Source of the DNA: an uncultured Psychroserpens sp.
GTDB taxonomy: Bacteria > Bacteroidota > Bacteroidia > Flavobacteriales > Flavobacteriaceae
Assembly (NCBI GenBank): GCA_947489585.1
Contig: CANLEE010000011.1
Coordinates: 95,037-159,036, forward strand
Length of the DNA stretch: 64,000 nucleotides
Reading direction: 5' to 3'
Below the pieces are notes generated by a model that did not search any database, had not been told where the DNA came from, and saw only the letters and a program-made list of their open reading frames with translations. This document shows positions 7,544-16,799 of this stretch, one piece after another. A program made the position numbers and the translations under genes. Within the stretch, counting starts at the first letter, position 1, and each line of letters opens with the position of its first letter.

Positions 7544-8473
7544 ATGAAAAAATTACTTTTATTACCTATGCTACTTTTAGTTTTCAACCTTGGTTTATCT
7601 CAAGAATGGGCAGGAGCCGGAACTAATACAACAACAGGAGATATAGGACGAACAGGAAGCGTTGGCCTCGGAACAAATTTCCCGAGTTCAATTTTCCAAG
7701 TTGGAAATCAAACTACAGCAGCATCAAATTACTACATTCTGTTTGGAAAAAGAACCACTTCTTCTCAAAACAATATGCCTTTTATAGGTCAAGATTCTTT
7801 TGATACTATTGGAAATGATTTGGGTTTAGGAGCCAGAAGTGGTAATGGTTCAATCAATTTTTATTCAGGAAACGCTAATGCATTCACATCTAACAACATA
7901 AGAATGAGAATTCTAAGTGATGGTAAGGTTGGTATTGGCACAACAACACCAAATCAAAAACTTGAAATAAAAGGCGGTGATGGTGTAGGCATAAGAATAT
8001 ATAATGATAACGCAAATACATGGGATATTTTAAATTCTGTAAATGGTCAATTAGATTTTGTTAGAGGTGGTAGTAACACATTTATGAGAATCAATCAATT
8101 AGGTAGAGTCGGTATAGGCACGACTTCACCTGATGCAAATTCGTTATTGACTGTTAATGGAAAAATCTTATGTGAAGAAGTAGAGGTTATTCAGGATGTA
8201 TTACCAGATTATGTGTTTCAAAAATATTACACAGGGTCTTCATCATTAAAAGAAGACTATACAATGCTAACTCTGGAAGACATAGAAGCCTTCACTAAGA
8301 CCAACCATCATTTACCAGAAGTTCCTAGTGCTGCTGAAGTAAAAGAAAATGGCATGCAATTGAAAGATATGACAACCATTCTTCTACAAAAGGTCGAAGA
8401 ACTTACATTGTATACCATAGAACAAGAGAAGCGTATCAATGCATTAGAAGCGAAATTAAATAAAAAACAGTAA
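7544..8473 (+). CDS. Secreted tail-fibre-like repeat protein
   Basis: A 309-residue exported protein with signal peptide ending LGLSQ. It carries repeated stretches of the form GxVGIGTTxPxxxLxI/V (about 126-143 and 190-205, with an earlier variant SVGLGTNFPSSIFQV near 45). These are typical of Bacteroidota surface and phage-tail-fibre-like proteins. The C-terminal third is a different segment: VIQDVLPDYVFQKYY, a region with LPEVPSAAEVKENGM, and a final coiled coil (KVEELTLYTIEQEKRINAL). That C-terminal layout recurs in flavobacterial proteins related to peptidase S74/endosialidase-chaperone tails, but no catalytic Ser-Lys pair is evident. A T9SS protein gene follows after 4 bases. Confidence 0.8.
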   Translation: MKKLLLLPMLLLVFNLGLSQEWAGAGTNTTTGDIGRTGSVGLGTNFPSSIFQVGNQTTAASNYYILFGKRTTSSQNNMPFIGQDSFDTIGNDLGLGARSGNGSINFYSGNANAFTSNNIRMRILSDGKVGIGTTTPNQKLEIKGGDGVGIRIYNDNANTWDILNSVNGQLDFVRGGSNTFMRINQLGRVGIGTTSPDANSLLTVNGKILCEEVEVIQDVLPDYVFQKYYTGSSSLKEDYTMLTLEDIEAFTKTNHHLPEVPSAAEVKENGMQLKDMTTILLQKVEELTLYTIEQEKRINALEAKLNKKQ

Positions 8474-8477
8474 GGTT

Positions 8478-9329
8478 ATGAGAAGTTTAAAACATAAGTT
8501 AATACTCTTAATTCCTCTTCTGATATCTTTCAATATTGTCGCTCAGGTTGATCCTTGCAACTTAACTCAGCAGCAATTAGCTGATTTTATTGCAGATTCT
8601 TTTCTTCCAACAGAAAATTGCAATGAGTTTAGTTTCTTTATACCTCATTGCCCCAATAATGGTCTAACTATTGCCATAAACTCAACAATTGATCCTGTTT
8701 TTAACGATACAATTGTCGAAGGTTTAAATATTTTTACAATTACCGGAATCGTTACTATCGTAGTTTCTGTTTGCCCTAATCCTCAACTTGTAGATTGTTC
8801 TAGCGTACCACTACTTTTATTTTTTGAAGATGATTGTGAGGTATCATGCGAAAACTTCCCAGATATTATTCTTACAAACCCTGATGATAATATAAATTCT
8901 GGTGAGATGATAAATTATACTTTGTATGCCAATATTACAGCAAGCAACACTATAGAAAACAATGCTACATCACGATATCAAGCTACAGAATCTATTAAGC
9001 TGATACCAAAATTCCATGCTAAAGCAGGTTCTAAATTCAAAGCAAATATAAAACCTTGTCCATCTGCAAGGATTGCTCAACAAGATACTAATAATCAGGT
9101 TAAAGTCTTCCCTAACCCAGCAAAAGATGAAATAAATGTTTCTATTGAAAAGACTAAACTATCATCAATCGAGCTCTATGATATCTACGGAAATAGAGTT
9201 CAATCTTTTGAAAAATTAGGCACATTTAAACACAGTTTAAATGTTAACCGTTTATCTCGTGGTTACTATATTGTTAAAGTCGTTCTAGAAGATGGCACTA
9301 CACAATACAAAAATGTCATATTAAAATAA
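8478..9329 (+). CDS. Secreted protein with 3-coathanger and T9SS type A sorting domains
   Basis: A 283-residue exported protein with N-terminal signal peptide (LILLIPLLISFNIVAQ). The central part, about 30-140, is Cys-rich and of unknown function. A segment at about 165-192 (ATESIKLIPKFHAKAGSKF then ANIKPC) matches the 3-coathanger stack seen ahead of sorting signals. The last 75 residues form a T9SS type A sorting domain (VFPNPAKDEINVSIE, IELYDIYGNRVQSF, LSRGYYIVKVVLEDG). The protein is therefore predicted to cross the outer membrane by T9SS and to be released or anchored to the surface. It is co-transcribed with the tail-fibre-like gene and followed by a strong terminator. Confidence 0.87.
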   Translation: MRSLKHKLILLIPLLISFNIVAQVDPCNLTQQQLADFIADSFLPTENCNEFSFFIPHCPNNGLTIAINSTIDPVFNDTIVEGLNIFTITGIVTIVVSVCPNPQLVDCSSVPLLLFFEDDCEVSCENFPDIILTNPDDNINSGEMINYTLYANITASNTIENNATSRYQATESIKLIPKFHAKAGSKFKANIKPCPSARIAQQDTNNQVKVFPNPAKDEINVSIEKTKLSSIELYDIYGNRVQSFEKLGTFKHSLNVNRLSRGYYIVKVVLEDGTTQYKNVILK

Positions 9330-9350
9330 ACCACATAACTATTAAATTAA

Positions 9351-9383
9351 AAAGCTGATTAGACTATCTAGTCAGCTTTTTTT
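9351..9383 (+). terminator. Intrinsic terminator after the two-gene surface-protein operon
   Basis: AAAGCTGA (9351-9358) pairs with TCAGCTTT (9372-9379) around a 13-base loop that can pair further, followed by a run of seven T. Confidence 0.85.
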
Positions 9384-9412
9384 ATTTTTGACATCGCGTT
9401 AAAAGAGAATTT

Positions 9413-10120
9413 ATGAGATTTATAGTCCTTATAGTATGTTGTTTCTTATTATCCAATTGTGATGATAAACACTCTCAAAAGAAAACGCCTACACAAACTA
9501 TAGATTCTACTCAAGTTAAAAAAGAAACTTTAGTTAAAGATATCGATACGCTTTCTAAGACCAACAAAGAAGAATTCCTCCTTACCAAAGACAATGCGAT
9601 GGAGTTTTTCCTTCAGTATGATAAAGAACATAAAGAAAATAAAGTGCGTATTGTTACCGATTATGGCAACATCGATATTTTACTATTTAATGAAACAAAA
9701 TTCCATCGCTCAAACTTTATCTACCTCGCCAAAAAAGGCTATTTCGATAATACGCAATTTTATCGTGTGATTGAAAATTATATCATTCAAGGCGGAAGTA
9801 CAGACGATAGAGACGTCATGCGTAAACGTCGCTATATTGGGAAATACTTATTGCCTACGGACACAAAACGCGGGTTTCACCATGATAGAGGCGTGATTTC
9901 TATGCCAAGTAGTGACATTGAAAATCCATATAAATTGGCATCGCCTTATGAGTTTTTTATCATGCTACGCGATGTTCATGAATTGGATGGTGATTACACA
10001 ATTTTCGGCAGAGTGATTAGCGGTATGGCTGTTGCCGATAAAATTGCTAATGTAGATACTGATGATGCCGATTGGCCACTTAAAAATGTTTATATAAAAA
10101 GGGTTGAAATTTTAGATTAA
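9413..10120 (+). CDS. Cyclophilin-type peptidylprolyl isomerase lipoprotein
   Basis: A 235-residue lipoprotein: the N-terminus MRFIVLIVCCFLLSNCDD contains a lipobox (LLSNC) with Cys at residue 16. A linker rich in Lys and Thr precedes the cyclophilin domain at about 75-235. Recognisable parts are VTDYGNIDILLFNETKFHR, FYRVIENYIIQGG, RGVISMPSS, YEFFIMLRDVHELDGDYTIFGRVISGM. It would catalyse cis-trans isomerisation of proline bonds in periplasmic or outer-membrane proteins. The active-site arginine of FxRvI is preserved (FYRVI). The gene is preceded by the upstream operon's terminator and so has its own promoter. The M3 peptidase lipoprotein gene follows on the same strand after 94 bases. Confidence 0.9.
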   Translation: MRFIVLIVCCFLLSNCDDKHSQKKTPTQTIDSTQVKKETLVKDIDTLSKTNKEEFLLTKDNAMEFFLQYDKEHKENKVRIVTDYGNIDILLFNETKFHRSNFIYLAKKGYFDNTQFYRVIENYIIQGGSTDDRDVMRKRRYIGKYLLPTDTKRGFHHDRGVISMPSSDIENPYKLASPYEFFIMLRDVHELDGDYTIFGRVISGMAVADKIANVDTDDADWPLKNVYIKRVEILD

Positions 10121-10214
10121 GTATTCCGAAGCATTAGATTTTAACAAATTCACAACAAACTACCTCATCTATTTTAAGTACCTTGAAAACTTAAAAACCA
10201 ATACTAATTTTTTA

Positions 10215-12365
10215 ATGATTTCAAAATCCCTAAAAGCTACAGTTCTATGTAGCCTAGTTCTCTTTGCTAGTTGCAAAGAAGAAGCAAAACCAGAAGAAGA
10301 CACAGCTATGAATTATGACAATGTACTGCTCCAAGAATGGACTGGCCCATTTGAAGGTGTTCCTGCATTTGACAAAATGGATGTTAGCAACATCAAAGAA
10401 GCTATAGAAACCGGAATGGAATTGAACTTAAAAGACGTCGATGCCATTGCTAATAGTACAGAAGCACCAACATTCGAAAACACCATAGTAGCATTAGAAG
10501 CTTCAGGCGAGAAACTCAATGATGTATTTACTTACTACGGCATTTTAAGTAGTAATATGTCATCTCCCGAATTTAGAGACATTCAAACCGAATTAGCGCC
10601 TAAGTTATCAGATTTCAACTCTAAAATTTCTCAAAACGAAAAGTTGTTTCAACGCATAAAAGCAGTTTATGATGCCTCGCAAAAAAACCCATTGCCTGTA
10701 GATCAACAACGTGTTGTCGATTTAACATACAAGAGTTTCGAAATGAGTGGTGCCAATCTTGATGCCGAAAAGAAAAAACGTTATGCAGCAATCAACAAAG
10801 AACTCTCTTCTTTGTATACTAAGTTTTCTAATAATGTCTTACATGACGAAGAAAACTATGTCACCTATTTGAATAAAAATCAGTTAGGAGGTTTATCAGA
10901 ATCATTTATTAATTCTGCTGCAAAAATTGCAACCGATAAAGGCGAAGACGGTAAATATGCGATTACAAATACACGATCATCTATGGATCCTTTTCTCACC
11001 TACTCGACTGAGCGTGATTTAAGAAAAATAGTTTGGACCAACTACTATTCTCGTGGTGACAATGGTGACGAATATGATAATAATGCGCTTATCGCAGAAA
11101 TTTTAAAACTCAGAAAAGAGCGCGTTGGATTATTAGGTTATGATAATTATGCCGATTGGCGATTACAAAATCGTATGGCAAAAAATCCAAAAAACGCTAT
11201 GGATTTAATGGAAGCTGTTTGGCCAGCTGCTATTGCCCGTGTTGAAGAAGAAGTTGCAGATATGCAAGCCGTAGCTGATGCTAATGGCGACAATATTACT
11301 ATTGAAGCTTGGGACTATCGTTACTATGCAGAAAAAGTAAGACAAAAGAAATATGATTTAGATAGTGATGAAGTGAAGCAATACCTTCAGTTAGATAAAT
11401 TAACAGATGCGTTATTCTATACGGCTGGACGTTTATTCAATTATAAATTTACCCCAGTTGAAGACGGTAAAGTTCCTGTGTTTCATGAAGATGTACACGT
11501 ATGGGAAGTGACTGATAAAGATTCTGGTAAGCATATTGGTTTATGGTATCTCGATCCTTTTTCACGACAAGGAAAACGCTCAGGAGCTTGGGCAACAACG
11601 TATAGAAGTTATACCTCATTTGAAGGTGAAACTAATGTACTAGCCTCTAACAATTCTAACTTTGTAAAAGCGGCTCCAGGAGAAGCTGTTTTAGTGTCTT
11701 GGGATGATGCAACAACATTTTTCCATGAATTTGGACATGCTTTGCACTTCTTTTCAAGCAATGTTAAATACCCAACCTTAAATAGTGGTGTAAGAGATTA
11801 TACTGAATTCCAATCACAATTATTAGAGCGTTGGTTATCTACAGACGAAGTAATCAATCAGTTTTTAGTACACAATAAAACTGGCGAACCTATTCCTGCT
11901 GCTTTAGTTGAAAAAATTAAAAAAGCGTCTACTTTCAATCAAGGTTTCGGCACTACCGAATATTTAGCGTCTGCCTTAATTGATATGAAATTGCATTTAG
12001 CCGACCCAACTGATATTGATATTGATAAATTTGAGCGTGAAACTTTAGCAGAACTCAATATGCCTAATGAATTACCAATGCGTCATAGAACGCCTCATTT
12101 TGGTCATGTATTCTCTGGTGAAGGTTATGCAACAGCATATTATGGTTATATGTGGGCAGATGTTTTAACAAGTGATGCTTCAGAAGCGTTTAAGGAAGCT
12201 CCAGGTGGTTTCTACGATGAAGACGTCGCTGCGAAACTAGTCAAGTATTTATTTGCACCTAGAAACTCTATGGATCCAGCTGAAGCCTATCGCCTATTTA
12301 GAGGTCGCGATGCAAAAATTGAAGCATTGATGCGCGATCGCGGATTTCCAGTACCTACAGAATAA
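10215..12365 (+). CDS. dcp: M3 family metallopeptidase lipoprotein (peptidyl-dipeptidase Dcp-like)
   Basis: A 716-residue zinc peptidase. The N-terminus has a lipobox (LVLFASC) followed by a charged linker, so it is probably anchored in the envelope. The M3 fold follows, with the zinc motif HEFGH at residues 504-508 and the downstream GYATAYYGYMWADVL block typical of the family. Upstream markers include RDLRKIVWTNYYSRGDN, YADWRLQNRMAKNP and GLWYLDPFSRQGKRSGAW. Dcp-type enzymes remove dipeptides from the C-terminus of short peptides, so the likely role is degradation of imported or misfolded peptides in the periplasm. It has the usual length for the family and is followed by its own terminator. 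Confidence 0.92.
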   Translation: MISKSLKATVLCSLVLFASCKEEAKPEEDTAMNYDNVLLQEWTGPFEGVPAFDKMDVSNIKEAIETGMELNLKDVDAIANSTEAPTFENTIVALEASGEKLNDVFTYYGILSSNMSSPEFRDIQTELAPKLSDFNSKISQNEKLFQRIKAVYDASQKNPLPVDQQRVVDLTYKSFEMSGANLDAEKKKRYAAINKELSSLYTKFSNNVLHDEENYVTYLNKNQLGGLSESFINSAAKIATDKGEDGKYAITNTRSSMDPFLTYSTERDLRKIVWTNYYSRGDNGDEYDNNALIAEILKLRKERVGLLGYDNYADWRLQNRMAKNPKNAMDLMEAVWPAAIARVEEEVADMQAVADANGDNITIEAWDYRYYAEKVRQKKYDLDSDEVKQYLQLDKLTDALFYTAGRLFNYKFTPVEDGKVPVFHEDVHVWEVTDKDSGKHIGLWYLDPFSRQGKRSGAWATTYRSYTSFEGETNVLASNNSNFVKAAPGEAVLVSWDDATTFFHEFGHALHFFSSNVKYPTLNSGVRDYTEFQSQLLERWLSTDEVINQFLVHNKTGEPIPAALVEKIKKASTFNQGFGTTEYLASALIDMKLHLADPTDIDIDKFERETLAELNMPNELPMRHRTPHFGHVFSGEGYATAYYGYMWADVLTSDASEAFKEAPGGFYDEDVAAKLVKYLFAPRNSMDPAEAYRLFRGRDAKIEALMRDRGFPVPTE

Positions 12366-12394
12366 TTTAGAACATTCTAAAATAACAATAACGG

Positions 12395-12437
12395 CACCTC
12401 TTATTCATAATTCAATTAGAATAAGAGGTGTTTTATT
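12395..12437 (+). terminator. Intrinsic terminator of the M3 peptidase gene
   Basis: CACCTCTTATTC (12395-12406) pairs perfectly with GAATAAGAGGTG (12419-12430), loop of 12 bases, followed by TTTTATT. Confidence 0.88.
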
Positions 12438-12460
12438 ACAACTAATTAACTAAGCACAAT

Positions 12461-12934
12461 ATGGTTAAAATTCAAGATTTTAATTTCCTAATAGGCAAAT
12501 GGACTGTTCTTAACAAAAAATTAAAAGAACGCCTCGCTAATAGTAACGAATGGATTGAATTTCATGCAGAAATGGAAACAAAACCGATTCTTAATGGGCT
12601 AGGTTTAATGGATGAAATGAAATCCTCTCATTTTGGAGACGACTTTATTGGATTAAGCATTAGAATGGTCAATCCTAAAACCAATGTTTGGACTATATAT
12701 TGGGCAGATACTTCAAACCCTGAACACTATTTAAAAGAACAAGTTGTTGGTGAGTTTAAAAACGGAATAGGTGAATTTTACGGAAAAGAACAATATCAAG
12801 GGAAGACCTATCAATTAAAATTTACCTGGAAAAAACATTCTAAACATACAGCACAGTGGGAACAGGCTTATTTTGATGACTTAAACAGCCAATGGGAAAC
12901 CAATTGGATTATGGAGTTTTCAAGAAAGGTATAA
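12461..12934 (+). CDS. DUF1579-like protein of unknown function
   Basis: A 157-residue soluble protein with no signal peptide. It opens with FNFLIGKWTVLNKKLKER, a Gly-Lys-Trp motif near the N-terminus like that of DUF1579 and related calycin/lipocalin-fold proteins. The body alternates short beta strands with conserved Trp residues (NVWTIYWADTSNP, FTWKKHSKHTAQWEQAYF, QWETNWIMEFSR). Members may bind small hydrophobic molecules, but no function is established. It stands alone between a terminator and the TlpA-like gene, starting at an ATG. Confidence 0.75.
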   Translation: MVKIQDFNFLIGKWTVLNKKLKERLANSNEWIEFHAEMETKPILNGLGLMDEMKSSHFGDDFIGLSIRMVNPKTNVWTIYWADTSNPEHYLKEQVVGEFKNGIGEFYGKEQYQGKTYQLKFTWKKHSKHTAQWEQAYFDDLNSQWETNWIMEFSRKV

Positions 12935-13001
12935 ATCACAATTATATTTATTTACTATCTTTAATTCTTATCTCAAAAGAACATAACCTAAACAAAAACT
13001 T

Positions 13002-13517
13002 ATGAAACACCTCATTATTCTATTAATTACCGTATCAAGTTTGGCCGCTTTCTCACAAGCTGATAAAGGTTCTAAGCTAAACATTAATGACAAAGCTGCT
13101 GACTTTACAGTGCAAATGCTCGATGGCGAATCGATAACACTTTCAGATTTAAAAGGAAAAGTTGTTCTCATAAATTTTTGGGCAACATGGTGTGGGCCTT
13201 GTATGATGGAATTCAAAGAAATTCCAGACAAAATTTTAAAACCTTTTGCAACCAAAGACTTTGTGTTTATTCCAATTTCTAGAGGTGAAAACGAATTTCT
13301 TGTGAAGCAAAAAATGGAAAACCTTAAAGCCAATGGTATTGAGTTTAACGTCGGTTTAGATCCTGATAAAAGTATATGGGATGAATATGCTACAAAGTAC
13401 ATTCCTAAAAACTACCTAATCGATGAAAACGGTGTCATAACCTATATTTCTACGGGTTACTCTGATGAAAGTGTTGATACATTAGTTAAAAAAATTGAGG
13501 CCCTTTTGAAGGACTAA
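13002..13517 (+). CDS. TlpA-like periplasmic thioredoxin
   Basis: A 171-residue thiol-disulfide oxidoreductase. It has a cleavable signal peptide (MKHLIILLITVSSLAAFSQ), then an AhpC/TlpA-type thioredoxin fold. The active site is WCGPC at residues 63-67, within INFWATWCGPCMMEF. The cis-Pro region is KYIPKNYLIDENGVI. Such proteins reduce disulfides of exported proteins or of cytochrome c apoproteins; the partner is unknown. A near-consensus -7 box (TATCTTTA, ending about 36 bases before the ATG) is visible. The stop codon is 1 base from the end of the convergent channel gene, and no terminator is visible between the two. Confidence 0.9.
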   Translation: MKHLIILLITVSSLAAFSQADKGSKLNINDKAADFTVQMLDGESITLSDLKGKVVLINFWATWCGPCMMEFKEIPDKILKPFATKDFVFIPISRGENEFLVKQKMENLKANGIEFNVGLDPDKSIWDEYATKYIPKNYLIDENGVITYISTGYSDESVDTLVKKIEALLKD

Positions 13518-13518
13518 C

Positions 13519-14130
13519 CTAAGATTTATCCTTATACAAACTAGGCAAGCTAATTTTCAACTTCACAGCAAGTAGTCTAATGATAATGACAACTAATCCT
13601 GCAATGACGAAGATGAAATTTGTATCTGCTACAAACTTCCGAAGTAAAAAATAAGTGAGTCCTCCTAGAATACAGGCAGTTGCATAAATTTCCTTTCTAA
13701 AAATCACAGGGATTTCATTACATAAAATATCGCGAAGCACACCTCCAAAACACGCAGTCATAGTTCCTAAAGCGATACAAATAATAGGGTTCAAGCCAGC
13801 AACGATTCCGGTTTCTATACCAACAACAGTGTACAAACCAATACCAATAGTATCAAATAAAAAGAGTGAACGACGTAGATAGTTGATTTTACTCCGAAGT
13901 AAAACAGCAAATACCGCTGAAGCAAAAATAACATACACGTAGGTCATATTTGTCATCCAAGATACTGGATGAATGCCAACCATAACATCTCGCAATGTAC
14001 CTCCTCCTACTGCGGTGACAAAAGCAATTATCAACACTCCAAAGGGATCCATGCGTTTATCTAACGCTACCAAAACACCTGAAATGGCAAAGGCAATAGT
14101 TCCTAGTATATCTATAACTTGAAAAAACAT
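13519..14130 (-). CDS. TRIC-type cation channel family protein (UPF0126/YadS)
   Basis: A 203-residue inner-membrane protein with seven predicted helices, arranged as two UPF0126 repeats. Each repeat carries the conserved glycine-rich turn ending in Arg-Asp: TAVGGGTLRDVMVG near 40-53 and TACFGGVLRDILCNEIPVIF near 125-144. Prokaryotic members are homologues of eukaryotic trimeric intracellular cation channels and conduct K+ or Na+ in vitro; the physiological role is unclear. The start codon shares one base with the stop of the RDD gene (TAATG), so the two are translationally coupled. Confidence 0.88.
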   Translation of the reverse strand: MFFQVIDILGTIAFAISGVLVALDKRMDPFGVLIIAFVTAVGGGTLRDVMVGIHPVSWMTNMTYVYVIFASAVFAVLLRSKINYLRRSLFLFDTIGIGLYTVVGIETGIVAGLNPIICIALGTMTACFGGVLRDILCNEIPVIFRKEIYATACILGGLTYFLLRKFVADTNFIFVIAGLVVIIIRLLAVKLKISLPSLYKDKS

Positions 14131-14873
14131 TACATTCCTTGTGTATAATAGTTGTAATCTTTCAGAATGGTATCAATAAACTGAATATCTGTGTCATTGA
14201 AATCTTTAATTTCGACGACTTGAATAATCTTCTTTCTTAGCTTAATGAGCGTTTCATAATCTCTAGCAGCTTTTGCTCTAATATAAGTTTCCTTGATAAT
14301 ACGCGCATCATTATCTGACAATTTAATCACATTAGGATAAGTTGGTGTATAACTATCATCTAATTCTTCTAAAATGGTATGACTAATATTTACATTATTC
14401 TTAAGCGAAATTACTGAAGTTCCAGCAGTCATATCTCCTAAACGCTGACTTTTTTTACTAGTTACGATTGCAATTAAAGCCACAATACCAGACATCATAT
14501 TTAAATCGACAATTCTAAAAAACCAACGCACTAAATAATCTGCTAACGAAGCTTGATAGCCATCAATTTTAACCACTTTAATTTTCATTATTCGCTTGCC
14601 TATCGTTTGTCCGTCAAGGAAGGTTTCAAAAATTAATGAGTAAAAAACAACAGGTAGATAAAATGAAACAACAACTGCAATTTGTGACCATTGGTCCATA
14701 TCTTCAATAAATTCATTAATGTTAAAAAGATTAAACATTATTTGATAGGTAACAATCACATAAGCAAATTTTATTATCAAATCGATAATGTAAGCTAATA
14801 TGCGTTCACCAACACTCGCAGCGATGAAATTTATATTAACGTTTTGTGTGGTATTTATTTGTAACTCTACCAT
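14130..14873 (-). CDS. RDD family membrane protein
   Basis: A 247-residue protein with an RDD domain at about 20-155. Features are ERILAYIIDLIIKFAYVIV (the first helix with Arg and Asp), DGQTIGKRIMKIKVVKIDG, and LADYLVRWFFRIVDL. A cytoplasmic C-terminal region of about 90 residues follows, with conserved charged helices (DNDARIIKETYIRAKAARDYETL) as in Bacteroidota relatives. The gene is divergent from the SpoIIM gene with only 23 bases between their starts, so their promoters must overlap or lie inside coding sequence. It belongs to the envelope cluster extending to 21714, in which RDD and SpoIIM proteins commonly accompany MoxR and DUF58. Confidence 0.88.
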   Translation of the reverse strand: MVELQINTTQNVNINFIAASVGERILAYIIDLIIKFAYVIVTYQIMFNLFNINEFIEDMDQWSQIAVVVSFYLPVVFYSLIFETFLDGQTIGKRIMKIKVVKIDGYQASLADYLVRWFFRIVDLNMMSGIVALIAIVTSKKSQRLGDMTAGTSVISLKNNVNISHTILEELDDSYTPTYPNVIKLSDNDARIIKETYIRAKAARDYETLIKLRKKIIQVVEIKDFNDTDIQFIDTILKDYNYYTQGM

Positions 14874-14896
14874 TAATTGCTTTAATTTGAAAGTCT

Positions 14897-15874
14897 ATGA
14901 GAGAAGTCGCATTTATTAAACAAAATAAGGAAAAATGGCTTAATTTTGAAAAGGCTATTTTTGGAAAAACCTTAAAAAACCCCGATGAATTAGCATCTCT
15001 TTATATTCAGTTAGTAAATGATTTGTCTTATGCACAAACTTACTATCCCAAAAGTAAAACAATTCTTTATTTAAACAACTTAGCAGCCAAAGCTTTTCAA
15101 AAAATTTATAAAACCAAACGTGAAGACACCAATCGATTTGTCCATTTTTGGAAGATTGAAGTGCCTCTTATCGTTTATGAATATAGACGTTATGTACTCT
15201 ACGCCTTTATTATTTTTTTAAGTTTTGTAGCAATTGGAGCTTTATCTGCTGCCTATGATGATTCGTTTGTAAGATTGATTTTAGGTGATAGCTATGTTAA
15301 CGATACTTTAGAAAACATTGAAGCAGGCGATCCCGTTGCAGTATATAAAAGCGGAAGTAATTGGGGTAGTTTTATAGGTATCACACTCAATAACCTTTAT
15401 GTAGGTATACAATCGTTCATCTATGGTGTTTTTGGAGGCCTTGGCACAGGCTTGGTTATGCTATACAATGGGATAATGGTTGGTGCATTTCAGTATTTCT
15501 TCTATCAAGAAGGTGTACTTTGGGAAAGTGTTCGTGGTATCTGGATTCATGGTTCTATGGAAATTTTTGCAATTGTTATTGAAGCTGCTGCTGGATTAAT
15601 TTTAGGAGCAAGTATTTTGTTTCCGAAAACATATTCTAGAATGGCCTCTTTCAAAATGGGAGTAAAAAATGGTGTAAAGATTTTGATTAGCACATTCCCA
15701 TTTACTATTGCTGCTGGTTTTCTAGAAGGTTATGTCACACGCTATTCTAATACAATGCCTAATTGGCTTTCAGTTGGGATTATATTATTTACGTTAAGCC
15801 TTATTTCATTTTACTACTTAGTTTACCCATTTATACTCAATACTAAACTTAAAAAGATACATGCAACTATATAA
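14897..15874 (+). CDS. Stage II sporulation protein M (SpoIIM/DUF95) family membrane protein
   Basis: A 325-residue membrane protein. The N-terminal 90 residues form a cytoplasmic helical domain (EVAFIKQNKEKWLNFEKAI, ELASLYIQLVNDLSYAQTYY). This is followed by about six helices, with the signature FIGITLNNLYVGIQSFIYGV and IHGSMEIFAIVIEAAAGLILG. The organism does not sporulate; the family is widespread and here opens a plus-strand operon whose following genes overlap or nearly touch. The 3' end overlaps the next gene by 14 bases. The function in this setting is unknown; the cluster context suggests an envelope complex with the MoxR ATPase. Confidence 0.9.
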   Translation: MREVAFIKQNKEKWLNFEKAIFGKTLKNPDELASLYIQLVNDLSYAQTYYPKSKTILYLNNLAAKAFQKIYKTKREDTNRFVHFWKIEVPLIVYEYRRYVLYAFIIFLSFVAIGALSAAYDDSFVRLILGDSYVNDTLENIEAGDPVAVYKSGSNWGSFIGITLNNLYVGIQSFIYGVFGGLGTGLVMLYNGIMVGAFQYFFYQEGVLWESVRGIWIHGSMEIFAIVIEAAAGLILGASILFPKTYSRMASFKMGVKNGVKILISTFPFTIAAGFLEGYVTRYSNTMPNWLSVGIILFTLSLISFYYLVYPFILNTKLKKIHATI

Positions 15875-16799
15875 ATCCAGAGGGTTTGGTGAATACTTTC
15901 AAGATACGTTTGCGTTTTTAAAACAAAACGGCAAACACTTGTTTAAACACTTTTTTATTATCAATGGAATATTTCTGTTGATTCTAATCGTCATGGGCTA
16001 TTTCTTTAGTAAGTTTTATACCGAAATTTTATTTGGTGGAATAATGAACGGTAATGTTGGCGCATTAGACAACTATATCAATGAAAACTCAGGAGTATTT
16101 ATATTGCTTGTTTTAGTTTTTATTGTCGTTGGTTTAACTGCATCTGTAATATCGTATTCATTTGTACCAATCTACTTAAAATTATACGTTCAACATAACG
16201 GAAAACAATTCACTGCAACCGATATCATACATGTTTACAAGGCAAATATTGGTAAGATATTTGTGTTTTTATTCTGCGGAATAATCATTGCAATTCCTTT
16301 AGTAGTAGCTGTTGGTTTGCTACTATTTGTACTTGCCATAACTATTATTGGTTTTCTTGCAATGCCTTTGGTCATTGGTGCAGTAAGCTTGTTTTATCAA
16401 GGATCATTAATGGAGTATTTCGAAAACAAAAAAAGCATTTGGGAAAGTTTTGGTTACGCTTGGAAACTCATGAGTTCAAAATTTTGGGCAGCCATTGGTT
16501 GTGTAGGTCTCTTTTATTTAATGAGTTATATCGCTCAAAATGTTGTTGCACTAATACCATATATTTTCGGAATGGTTAATCTATTTACCGACATAGAAAC
16601 CAATACCACAGAACCAATGGCTATTCAGAAGACCATGACGGTTATGATGTTGGCTATATTCTTATTAACTTTTCTGGTGAGTAGCATTTTAAATGTTATC
16701 GTACAGCTCAATCAAGGTGTAGTATTTTATAGTCTAAAAGAGGACAATGAAAATATTAATACCAAAAGCGATATCGACCTAATTGGATCTGGTGAGTAG
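15861..16799 (+). CDS. Polytopic membrane protein of the MoxR-DUF58 cluster (DUF4013-like)
   Basis: A 312-residue protein with about six to seven hydrophobic segments, among them HFFIINGIFLLILIVMGYFF, FILLVLVFIVVGLTASVIS, IFVFLFCGIIIAIPLVVAV and FWAAIGCVGLFYLM. The N-terminus is short and cytoplasmic (LYKSRGFGEYFQDTFAFLK). The pattern resembles DUF4013 or glycerophosphoryl-diester-phosphodiesterase membrane-domain proteins, but I do not recognise a specific family with certainty. It overlaps the SpoIIM gene by 14 bases and the DUF4129 gene by 8, so it is translated as part of this unit. Loss of one component would probably affect the whole complex; this is inference. Confidence 0.75.
   Translation: MQLYKSRGFGEYFQDTFAFLKQNGKHLFKHFFIINGIFLLILIVMGYFFSKFYTEILFGGIMNGNVGALDNYINENSGVFILLVLVFIVVGLTASVISYSFVPIYLKLYVQHNGKQFTATDIIHVYKANIGKIFVFLFCGIIIAIPLVVAVGLLLFVLAITIIGFLAMPLVIGAVSLFYQGSLMEYFENKKSIWESFGYAWKLMSSKFWAAIGCVGLFYLMSYIAQNVVALIPYIFGMVNLFTDIETNTTEPMAIQKTMTVMMLAIFLLTFLVSSILNVIVQLNQGVVFYSLKEDNENINTKSDIDLIGSGE

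Noticed and set aside
12968..13402. A 144-codon minus-strand frame opposite the TlpA-like gene
   Set aside because: It overlaps the thioredoxin gene completely, whose signal peptide and WCGPC motif identify the true coding strand.
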